Source: Gymnopilus junonius (lineage: Eukaryota; Basidiomycota; Agaricomycetes; Agaricales; Galerinaceae). Taken from it: a stretch of DNA of 64,000 nucleotides. The stretch spans positions 1 to 64,000 of the forward strand of contig JADNYJ010000021.1 in NCBI GenBank assembly GCA_015501075.1. Reading direction: 5' to 3'. The notes below the pieces were generated by a model, which was not told where the DNA came from, did no database searches, and saw only the letters and a list, made by a program, of their open reading frames with translations. Shown piece after piece: positions 12,167 through 22,461 of this stretch (its first letter is position 1; the number at the start of each line of letters is the position of its first letter). A program made the translations under genes and the position numbers.

Positions 12167-12642
12167 TACACGGGACAAGCGATTGAGATTTGTATGAACG
12201 TCGTAGTTCGAGTCGAAGGTTGTCGTGACGGAAGCGCGTCGCGAAAACAAACATACAGTGGCACGTGAATAACTTTAGGGCAGGTCAACTCGTGACTGAC
12301 GTACCGCACATTGTTCCGTCAAGCTCCATCTTCCATAACGGCTGTTGGCGAATGGCAGGTTACCGGCAGTCCTGTCATAGAGGTACGTCCTTTATTGTTC
12401 TAAAGGCTAATTCTACATTTTAGCTTTGTACTTTAGATGAACCCCGTCATTCTTAGCTATCCAGTCACTTTGCAAGTGAGAACAAATTCGAGAACTTCTG
12501 AAGTGGTGAGTCCTTACTTTATGGAAGCCTAAAGGCTTATCAATGTTTTGGTATCAATGGCTTATCAGAAATTTACATCTATATAAGGACCCTTAAAATC
12601 TGCGTTTCTATATAATCCCCAACCTGTGGACAAAGGACAGAA

Positions 12643-14083
12643 ATGCAAGTGGAATCCCATATCCTCTCTCCCTCTCCAGAATACCCACTTTATATAGCGG
12701 CAAAGCGATATTGGCTTCCTGAATTCGAGCAAAATATCTCCAATCCGTCTGCACAAACTCTTGTAATCCTCCATTCGACCAGCTTCCACAAGGAGACATG
12801 GGAGCCTGCTTTAGCTGACCTGTTTGACCTAGTGGCCGCATCCAAGTCTGGATATAGAAGCAAGGTCCCGATTCGCGAAGCATGGATGATTGACTGTCCC
12901 AATCACGGCGAGTCGGGAGCTCTGAACCACCGACTTCTAAAGCAGCCTCAATTTGCCAATTGTCAGTATTTTTCCCCTTTTAGTTTCTCTTTCGCATCTT
13001 TCCTGATTGCGTTGCGTTTCCTTCCTCTTTGGTCATACACTTGAAAGCTGATATACTTGTATTCATAGTCTCTTGCGAGAAATATGCCCAAGCCGCGCAC
13101 AGATTCCTTGCAGTTGGTACGGATGAGCCACAAGGAGCTGGGGTTGACTTCCAGAAGCGGAATTTAATTGGGATAGGACATTCCCTCGGAGGAAATGCAA
13201 TGTACGTACTCTCGTCGACCTCCTTGGGATGCAGCGCTTGACAGAAATATAATATAGGCTGATCCTGCAACTCATCCAACCTGTCTTCGGGTTCTCCAAC
13301 TTCATCATTATCGAACCTCTGGTCAGTCCTCAAGGCAATATGCAACTCAGAGGCCTTCGCCAGCAACTGGTAGAGAGGGCCCAGAAACGAAGAGACGTCT
13401 GGTGCAGCCGCGAGGAGGTGGCAAAGACGTTTATGAGACCAGACCGATCATCCTCGGCATGGGAACATCGTGTCCTGAATTCATTTATAGTCTGTCTCAT
13501 TTCATACTTCTTACCCCGCGCATTGCGACCTGACTTGTTGATGCCTACTTGATGTAGGAATACGCCTTCTATCAATTACCAAAATCGAATTGCATTGCGC
13601 TCTGTTGTAGCCGCGAACAGGAAATCGTCGGTAACATCACATCTGCCATTTTAGGAAAGAACTAATGTCAAATCATCCTAGGCCATGTACCTTGACGCAG
13701 AAGGGTCGACTAAACCAGTTGAAGCCCTAAACAAGATATGTCACACTGTCCCAATACATCTCATCCTAGGCGCAAAGAAGGATTTCATGTAAGTTCTTCG
13801 CATCAAAGGCTGGTTTGTGTGTATTCACCGTTCAGTATCTAGTTCTTCCGAAATACACCAGATACTGGTAGATCCCAGCTCAGGGCGCTGCTTTGCATCA
13901 TTGACAGTCATGGACGGAGTGGGCCATTTGGTATGTTCATTGCCTCAATCATCACCTAGCTTCAATTTCATCTTCCACCAACAGATACCACAAGAGCAGC
14001 CCACGAGACTTGCGTCTCGTATCTTCTCCATCCTCTCCTCCATTGCTTCATTTTCGTCTCCTCCCACCTCGTCCAGACTATGA
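12643..14083 (+). CDS. Alpha/beta-hydrolase with C-terminal SRL peroxisomal signal
   Basis: Seven exons (12643-12961, 13069-13201, 13258-13489, 13558-13626, 13682-13788, 13843-13930, 13985-14083) join to 1047 nt, 348 aa. The fold is shown by WMIDCPNHGESG, the nucleophile elbow LIGIGHSLGGNAM with the catalytic Ser, and MDGVGHLIPQEQP with the catalytic His near the end. The acid residue is probably the Asp of GAKKDFI. The protein ends SSPPTSSRL; SRL is an accepted PTS1 variant, so a peroxisomal hydrolase, comparable in layout to yeast Lpx1, is inferred. Substrate unknown (ester, lipid or thioester). The 476 bp upstream is shared with the divergent alkyltransferase gene. Confidence 0.8.
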
Positions 14084-15353
14084 GTCAAAATCTACACTAC
14101 GACAAATCGATTTAATTTGGAGATTCTCAAGGAACTGAATTTTGGATATTACGGAACTTCACACATATCACCGAGGTCCGATACCTTTTACTGACGGACT
14201 CGGAATGATAACGATTGAATGTAAATGATAGATCTACGAAAAAAATATTTGCTTTAGTGTGTGAGTGGTCAGCATTTCGTAAGTGGTGCTTTTACAACCT
14301 AATCAACAACAACAGATGAACGTAGTAGAAAAGGTGTTCCGCTACCAGAAACAGATACAGGCAGCAAATGCCGATAACAATGCTACACACGATGTCCCGT
14401 TTGACCTGAATCCGACGCGCTTTAACGAAATAATAACGGAGAAAGGGATAGGAGACGGTGATGGCAGGAGAGAAGTGGCTCATGATGCGAGTGAGGCGGA
14501 CGCCTGATCCGATTCCCAGTGTCTTCCCTCAGTAAATTGCATGCCAGCCCAGTAATTCAGGAAGGTCTCTGCTGTGGTCCTGATGGCACCCAAGCACTGC
14601 AAAGCTACTAATGCTAGCACTAGAGCGAATCCTCTTTTCACTGAAACAAGACTCAGTCCGTTCCAGCCCTCTTTGCCTCTCGATTATCTTTTTTGTTGCC
14701 GAACTTCTACACCTCGTGCTATTCAGGCCGCGTGGACAGCGGCCCTTGACTAGCTGAGAGGAGAACAAATTCTTTGTGCTATCAATCACAAGGTGAGCCC
14801 TGTCAAACGCGCCCACAATCGATTAGAAGAGCACCCGGCTAGATCCTTCTACGGCACACCTCCTTCCTGATGCTCGTTGTAGTCCCTTGGGAGCAATCTC
14901 TTGAACTTTTCGGCTGATTTATTGGAATGTGCCCGCGAAATCTTACCCATCCACCTTGATTTCTTTTCAATTTTCAATATTTTTTTATACCGATCTACAT
15001 GCCAAGAGGGCCTATCTCCAAACGGCAACCGAACTTCATCGATTTTGCCACAGCAGTCGCAACGTGTTCACAGACTAAAAATTCCGGATAGTCATCTGCT
15101 GCGCGTATCCACTGTGTGTCTCGGACGGTTATAAAAAAAGAGGGCGACCATCAGCGGCTTATCCGCCTCGAGGGGGAGCCAAGCCAATCATGTCGGGCTT
15201 GGAGAAATTAATCAAGCCTTGTTGCTTCTCTATTTGGAAACATTTCCTTGTTGGAGTCAGATTCTGTCAGATCATTCATCGATCATTTCTCAGCGCACGG
15301 ACTGGCACCATGTGGTTTGCCGCATCTTGCCGTAGAGAAACAGCATTTCCAGG

Positions 15354-15450
15354 TATAAAAGGGCCCCAGTATCCGATCGCTCCTTATCCCCCTCCTTTCT
15401 TCCTTCCCCCCACCTTCTCCCCTCAAGGTGCTCATCGCCCTCCACTAACA
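15354..15450 (+). promoter_or_regulatory. Strong TATA box plus pyrimidine-rich tract
   Basis: TATAAAAG at about 15356 is followed within 20-80 bases by a long CT-rich run (15380-15425) and then AACAG. This TATA/CT layout is that of highly expressed fungal promoters and of some LTRs. No clear coding region follows. A second TATA-like box (TTATAAAAAAAG) lies near 15130. Confidence 0.4.
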
Positions 15451-16683
15451 GGTACGCCTTTCCTACTTTATGTTCTTGTCCTTGAACTAAAGTGACTTGG
15501 CCCTTACTAGCTTGCCGCCCTTTCTCGTTGTGTTATTCTTCATTGAACCATGCCCCCCCTTTTGTGATGGTTGTCATGTATATCTTTCTGGGGTTGTAAT
15601 CTTTGTACTATTCTGCTGCCTGTTGAACTCGTCGCCACGCACTGTCTCTCCATAACCTGGCGCCCACCTCGCCATTGACATCGACCTCACTGTCAGCCTC
15701 AACTCAGACCCACGCCACACTTCAACTCTAGCTTGAGGGCAGCAAGGTCCTCGGGGAACGTGGAGTCCGGTCCCATCTCGAGGCCATCGCAGCCGACTTT
15801 CAACCTTCCTTATCATATGCCCAACTGGGTTCGACTCAGACATAGGGTGCTATACAAAGTACCGTCAATCATTCGAAGACGACGACTCGGGCGTTCCACT
15901 CGCGAGCCGTTCACGCCGTCGTCGTCAAGCAGGACAACACAATAACAAAAGTGAGTCTTGTGCATGACTGCCACGTTCCTCGTAACTGACGTCCACTCTC
16001 AACAGCAACACCTTTTTCTTTCTACATCTTTACCTTCTTTAACCCTCTTTTCCTTCAATTCTCTTTTTCCTGGGAAAGAGCCTGGCCGCTGTATGCCTTC
16101 CACTGCCAGTGGCCAGGTTGGCCGCCACCATAACCCTTGTGGCTGACGGCCTTTACTCTTCATGTGCTCCCGCGTTGCGGGCCTGGGGTCGGGTTCGGCT
16201 CTGGCCTGTCGGTTGCTCTAATAAAGCACGTCGATAGTCAGAGTGTTCCCGTAAGAGCACCTTGGGCGCTAGGATGATGAGCTGCCTACCCGTCGGCCCT
16301 CTCCCCTTACAATAATTGGGTGAGGCCGGGGTAAAGTTTAACCAGATCTCATTCCATCGCGTTCAACAGACCAAGTGGTGTTGACTCAATCGAGAGCATC
16401 GCTGGTAATTAGCGCATCCTTCACTGGCTCGCTAGACGTTGCGAATCGGTCAGGAGCACTAGTCCCACTTGAACTGCACTTCACCGTCGTCGAGTGGGAC
16501 GAAAATTCAAAGTGAGTACTTTTTATGACGGTTATATTTATCATCATCTGACTTCTTTTCGCGTCAACAGCACTATACCCCCATACCATAATACAAAATC
16601 CGCTTGGCTGTTGCGAGAGACGTCTTGCTGCAGTCTAAGTATTTTTCCTTCCTATTCTTTCCATACCATATAACAGGACTCAA

Positions 16684-16832
16684 CGACTGCAGGAGCGACA
16701 TACTTGCAGTCGTACGGGTTCGTTTATATCTTTATTCTTATTTATTTCCCAATCTGCCCATGGCCGTATCGATAGCACAACCATCGCACAACAGAGGCTC
16801 TGCGACTGCAAGAAATCCTACTTGCGGTCGTC
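16684..16832 (+). repeat. Two related hairpins (CGACTGCA ... TGCAGTCG)
   Basis: At about 16682-16712 CGACTGCA and TGCAGTCG form an 8 bp stem around a 13-base loop. About 120 bases further on, CGACTGCA and TGCGGTCG form a near-identical stem around a loop of similar length. The second stem keeps pairing through one G-T. Both lie in a region without ORFs. Confidence 0.4.
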
Positions 16833-17772
16833 GTGTTCTCTTTCTCCTCGTCATTGTGTGCAAGATGCGTGAACAATCTACCACTACAGCGTGTCGTGTA
16901 TGTCCTCGAGTATATAGAGTAGTATATAATAATGTAATGAATATTCAAATAATATATGAAATTTGACAGGTTTCGACAACAAGTCGTACTTTTCATCCAC
17001 TCGATTCAGTTGTGTGAAGAATGAGCAACGCCGAAATCAGATTGAGAATGGGTGGCCAAAAAAAAAGGAACAAGTCGAGTCGACAGGCGCAGATAATTAA
17101 ACTCGGTAGTACAATACCATGTTCCTCACCTACTCCCAGTCCTTACCACTTAGCTATTACTGGACCGGTGCATACCGTAATATAAATAATGCAGAGTCAT
17201 CGAATGCAGGGATATTAAAACGAGCATAAAATATTCAAACGCCATCGCTGGGACTATATACAATAAACGTCGCTCACTGGGAAACTAGGCTAAACTAAAC
17301 TAAACTATGCTACACGAATTCAAATCCTATATACACGATACGATACTAAGTAGTAGAAATGTCGGCAACAGACAGGAACATAGAGTAAGTAGGTTGTTAG
17401 GTTGCAAGTACTATATAGAATACTATAGGTCAACGTGGAAAATGAAATGTGATATGCGGAGGGTCGCATATATGTGGATGGATAGTGATGTAGATGTAGG
17501 TATTCCGATAGCGATGTGCGTGGACCGATAGTGAGGTATGTATGCGACAGAGGAAAAGAAAAGAAAAAAAAAAGAAATAGGAATAGGAGAAGGGAATCTA
17601 AAGAAAGGAAGAAAGTCCTTGACTTGAAAACTTGAAGGCGTAGTATGTGTGTATAGCACGAGCAGCATATCCAAACACCGATGTCACAGAAGAGAAGAGA
17701 AAAAAGCAGAACAGAGCAGAGTAGAGACAAGGGCAAACGACGACCCAACCGCAACATGGATGCAATAACGCA

Positions 17773-20700
17773 TCACCTCCGCTTCTTCGCGCTCACTCCG
17801 CTGGCACCTCCAACGGGCACAGGGTTTTCATCCCCCTCAGGTTCTCTCGGCCTCTTCCTCGAAGTTGAAGTCGAACGCCCTCCTCCTGCACCCCCTGTCC
17901 CTCCACCTGCCCCGCTTCCTCCTACACCTCCTGTACCACCGCCTACACCCCTCTGAGTCAAAGTCGTCTTAACCTTTGCCTTCTTCCCCGACCTCGTCGG
18001 ACTGGGAGGCGCATAACTAGGCGGGACTGTCATGAACTTGTTGGGTCCGAATGGGGTCGAGGTCGCTGATGCTGGTGCTGCTGACGCCGATCCTGGCGCT
18101 AATGCTGATGCACTATGGCTATGACCAGTAGTCGCGATAGTGGTGGCTGTGCCCGCGCCTGTGGTTGTGGTTGAAGTTGCGGTATGTGAGGAGCTGGTGG
18201 TGGCAGCGCCGGCAGTGGCGGGAACACTGGCATCGGCACCGGCAGCGACGACAGTAGAAGTATCAGAAAGAAGAAACGAAAAACTCCCCTCCGCCTTGGT
18301 CCCCAACGAAAGTGGAGAAGGAGAGGCATGAGCAGGAGCCAAGCTGAACCCAAAGCTAAAACTTGCGTCCCTCGAATGCGTCGCACTCACGCTAGCAGTG
18401 GGCGTTGATGGGGCTTCGGTGGCTGGGGGTGTCGGTGCTGTTGCTGTTGCTGTTGCTGGTGGTAAGCCTACAGCTGCAGGTGCAACAGTGGTTGATCCGA
18501 CTGCAACCAAAGAAGACGCAGATGAAGGAGCTGAAGCAGTTGCGACGTTGGAAGGGGGAGAAAGGTGTAGGGCCTCCTTCTCCTTCTCTTTCTCCTTTGC
18601 CTTCTCCTTCTCCTTTTCCTCAACCTCAGCCTGCAACTGCTCCAACACGGCTCTATACCCCGCTTGCACGAGCCACACGTTCTTCGGGTCCTTAGTGTAC
18701 ACCCTCAGCAAGTCTTCGGCGAAGTACTGCGGGCGGAGGTTGGAGTATTCGCCTGGGCCTGCTTCCATTGATTCTGTGCGATGAAAAAAAAGAAGGCAGT
18801 TAGTGCATGAAGGAGGAAGGAAACATAAAAAGAGAAGAGGAAAAGAGAAAAAAAAAGCAAGGAAGGAGGGAAGAAAAGAAGATCAACTCACTCTTAGGCA
18901 ACCGCTTGGAATAAAACCTGACACTATCCACCGGGTTCTTATCCTTCATCCCATAATGCATCGTCGAAAAGTCGACAATCACATCCGAGATGGAGATTTG
19001 CCCCCCATCGCCTTCGCCTTGCCCTTCTTCACCTTCGCCCTCGAGTTCAAGTTCAAATTCACGTTCACCCATCTCCGTGCTGGACCCTGTAGATCCCACC
19101 TCTGCCTCTGCCTCCATCAGTTCATTCAGAGGCGTCGAGGGCGTTGGCGTCGAAGGTCCTTTAGAGCTTGGGCCACTGGTAGAAGCAGAAGCGGTACCAG
19201 AACCAGAAGGAGAACCAGCAGCAGCAGCCTCCGCCGCCCGTTCTTTCAAAATCCGATTACACTCCTCTACCACCCGTTTCGGTGTGACGTGTTCCCTGAA
19301 CAAATGACGCATGGGCCAGTCGATGACTTTGAAGTCGACGCATTTGTACAGCTGGCGGGTGCGGATGCGGTCGAATATGGCGCGGGCAGATGCGAGTTCC
19401 TGTGTGGGGCGGAAATAAGTGATGTCAGGTCGGGTCGGGTCAGGTCGGAGGTAAAAAAAAAAGTTGAAACGGAGGTAAAAGTCAAAAGGGATGCTAAGGG
19501 AAAGCAACAGGTGGAGGTAACATGGAGGTGAAGGCAAAACAAAAATGTAGACGAGAAAAGGTGGAAAATAAAGTAAAATACGCACAGGATCCTCAGAAGC
19601 CTCGATAAACGACATAATATCGTCCGTCAGATGAAGGTACTTTTTCGCATCCAACACGCGCTCGGCGATCTTGAGGTATGGATCGGCCAGAAGCAGGGCG
19701 TCGATGATCATATATTCTATTGCTTTGGCTGAATTCCCAGTCAAACAAAAAGGGGAAAAGGAAGAATGTATTAGCGATCATTGTTCTTTTTTAGCTGCAC
19801 CACAGGAGATGAAAGACATAAAGGATACCATGAAAGGATACCAGAAAATCCAACCAAAGCCCCAACCCAACCCAAAAAAATTAACTCACCCGCTTTATGA
19901 TTATAAATCGACTTGTGCAACTTGAACCTGGCCACGCAGATATCATATATATGGTTAGCGTCTTTGATGTCGTAGCATATCTGGTCGTCCAGAACTCGGG
20001 CCGAGTTTACGAGGCTAGATGAGAGAAGGAGGGAGGGGGTGAAAAAGGGTAAGGGGGTGGTTAGTGATAGAGCGATAGAGGAAGAGGGTGTGAGAGGAAG
20101 AAGAGGGTGTGAGAGGAGGAAACGAAAGGTGAAAGAGGAAGGGACGAAAAGTGAAAGAGGAAGGGACGAAAAGTGAAAGAGGAGGAAACGAAAAGTAGAA
20201 AAGGGCAAGATCGAATGAAGTGTAAAAGAAGGGCGATTGGTGAGAAGGTGAAGAGGATCAGTGAGAAGAAAAAGAAACGAAAACCTCAAATGAAAAGATG
20301 AAAGGGATACAAGGAGCCTAGGAAAGGAAAAGAAAGAAGAAAAAGAACACCACCGAACAAGCGAGAGCGAGATCGGCTCGCCAATCATATGTGAATCCCG
20401 ATGAATATAATCGAACCTGAACATAAAGTGATCAGCGTGCATCCATGAGCAAATGAGGAATGAACAAAGGAAAATGAAATGAGGAAAATGAACAAGGAAG
20501 AGGAAACGAGGGAAATGAGCAAAGGAACAAAGGAATGAGAAAAAGGAAATTAAGACCTCCAGCATCGAGAGCCTCGACTGTACTCTACTCACTTGTCAAC
20601 ATCCAGCCCATTCCGCTTATTAGCGACGATATCAAAAAGGAAGGGTTTCTCCTGCGGACTGCGGAATGTGATGAGTTAGTGTCGATTGATTAGCAACGTG

Positions 20701-22005
20701 TAGAAAATGCAGATGAAGAAGAGAGAAAGAAGGAAGGGGAAGGGAAAGGGGAAGGATGACACGAGGATAACATGAGGAGAAAAGGAATGTTTATGGGTGA
20801 TATGCTAAAGAAATAGCGGGAAATTTCAAAAGAATGAGGAAATTTAAGAAAAGAAAGGGGTAGCATAGAGAAAGGAAAGGAACAAAGGGAAAGAAAGCAA
20901 AGGAACCGGAAAAAAAAATGCACTCACGTCCGCGAATGATCCCCTGCAATGAGAGCTTTGATGAACGCTTGATCTTCTGGGGGTATAATCGGCTCGTCCT
21001 TCTTCGCCTCGTCCTCGTCCTCCTCGTCCTGATCGTCTATGCTTTGACTCCCGCCTTCCTCGCGCAGATGCTGCTTACGCCGACGTTCCTCGCGCCGACG
21101 CGCCTTGCGTTGGATTTCCTTCAGTTCATTCTCCTTGCGCACCTGCGCATTGAGTTCGTCGATGAGCGCGTCGAACATCATCTCGGAGCCCATTTCGTGC
21201 TGCCATGTCACGTCTTTCCTGAGGGTAAAAAGTGATGAGTACCAAAGCCAAAGACAAAACTAAGAAAAAAAACAGATGGGCTCAAATAGAGCAGAAAGCA
21301 AAGAACAGAGAAGACAGCAGAAAGTAGAGAACATAAAACAGAGAAGACAGACATACAAAGCAACGGGAATGAACATCCCATCCCAAACATGGCTCCACGG
21401 GCCATGTCCGAGATCATGACACAGCCCGGCGATCTCGACGCAGTCCACGTCGCGGTCTGTGATCCCCAGCTCGGGTTGGCTGTGCTGGATGTGCATAGCC
21501 ATTTGGCGGGCGAGGTATGCGACGCCTGTTGGGTGGGGGAGGAGGGTGAGCAGGTGAGGAGAGGAGAAGAGAGGGAGGGGGGGGAGGGGAGGGAGGAGAC
21601 AAACCTAAGCAATGCTCAAATCGGGTATGAGAAGCGCTAGGCCACACATAGCTCGTAGTTCCAAGCTGCTTGATCAATCGGAGGCGTTGGAACTGTCGTC
21701 TGCAAGTGCAGATACAAGTGTGAGTATAAAATTTAAATGCAAGTCCAGTACACTGCAACGGTGAAACCAACGCACGTGTCGATAAATCGCGAGAGCTTAA
21801 CGGATATAGGAACTGAACAGTGAACGAAGCGACTATCAATGGCTCGGCTAGTAGGAGAAATTTGATTTTGATGGGCCCACACCGGGACATGCTTACTATA
21901 ATTATGGATCGGGTCCTTGATATGTCTCGCTACGAGCAAAGACTCAGAGGAGTCGTCAATTTCTCCCCAGGGGTCAAATGTGTTTGTTGAACTGGAGGGG
22001 TCCAT
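17773..22005 (-). CDS. SAMHD1-like HD-domain dNTP triphosphohydrolase
   Basis: About ten exons on the minus strand. The start is [20 protein letters not shown], then DPIHNY and [16 protein letters not shown]. The metal-binding HD set is complete: [12 protein letters not shown] (first His), [16 protein letters not shown] (His-Asp) and [14 protein letters not shown] (last Asp). These match H167, H206/D207 and D311 of human SAMHD1, which cleaves dNTPs to nucleoside and triphosphate. Downstream are [19 protein letters not shown] and [19 protein letters not shown]. There is no N-terminal SAM domain. An insert rich in Glu, Lys and Arg follows [11 protein letters not shown]. The last exon adds about 250 residues: an EK-repeat, a Ser/Thr/Ala stretch, a glycine-rich run and basic clusters ([13 protein letters not shown]) that look like nuclear signals. 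Divergent from URB1. Confidence 0.85.
20080..20210. repeat. Purine-rich imperfect tandem repeat in an intron
   Basis: Units close to GAAAGAGGAAGGGACGAAAAGT repeat three to four times within an intron of the HD-domain gene. Other introns of the same gene (about 18800-18880, 20450-20560, 20700-20900) are also GA-rich on the plus strand, that is CT-rich in the transcript. Confidence 0.6.
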
Positions 22006-22461
22006 GATGGGAGGGAGGGGAAGGAGAAAGAGAACGGGAGGAGGGGAATTGAATGAAAAAAGGGGTCCGGCGCGTCCTATTTATACGGCGTTGTTTGGCT
22101 GGGGGTTGGATTATAATGATTACATACGCGTTTTCTGGTGATGAAGTGATGGCGACCGACTTGGGTTTTGATTGAAGGCAGGTTTCTCTCCAAGCCATGC
22201 TGTTATCCAAACTCTAGAATTCCTCTGACAACTAGGCAAAGAGGAATCGTACCTCCTCCTTATCTACTCACAATCAAAATACACCTCACTCTAACAAACA
22301 TCTCAGCTCAACACCTATCACTCCTTTAATTCTAAATAAAAGATCCCAGCGAACTGACAGCAACATTAACAGTGTCAAACGCCGTCTCAAACCATCACTA
22401 CAGAACACTGGAAATCACCTCAAAACCAGACTCGGATATAACCCACCCCACTCACAAAAAT
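22006..22461. promoter_or_regulatory. Shared divergent promoter of the HD-domain gene and URB1
   Basis: The two starts face away from each other across 456 bp. The HD gene side has GGAGGGG-type purine runs and a TATTTATACGG box at about 22076-22086. The URB1 side is AC-rich with CT-rich patches (22255-22330). Co-regulation is inference only. Confidence 0.4.

Larger units (their letters stand above)
14084..17772. other. 3.7 kb without a convincing ORF; promoter and intron-like signals
   Basis: No frame here has clear coding character. 14283-14507 (plus) reads a short polar peptide with no domain. From 15.35 kb there is an orphan TATA/CT-rich promoter, followed by several splice-like pairs: GTGAGT at 15950 and 16514, and CAACAG before 16003, 16371 and 16571. 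One open stretch (about 16340-16620) reads through such an intron as LVPLELHFTVVEWDENSN. AATAAA-like AATAAAG lies at about 16219. This could be a spliced non-coding transcript, a short-exon gene or the remains of an LTR element. Confidence 0.35.

Noticed and set aside
17681..18784. Plus-strand Pro/Val-rich ORFs at the 3' end of the HD-domain gene
   Set aside because: Shadows of the Gly/Ser/Ala-rich C-terminal tail coded on the minus strand.
18803..19531. Long plus-strand ORF (242 codons) antisense to the HD-domain gene
   Set aside because: Its composition mirrors the purine-rich introns and low-complexity exons of the real minus-strand gene; no domain, and the minus-strand frame carries conserved HD-family text.
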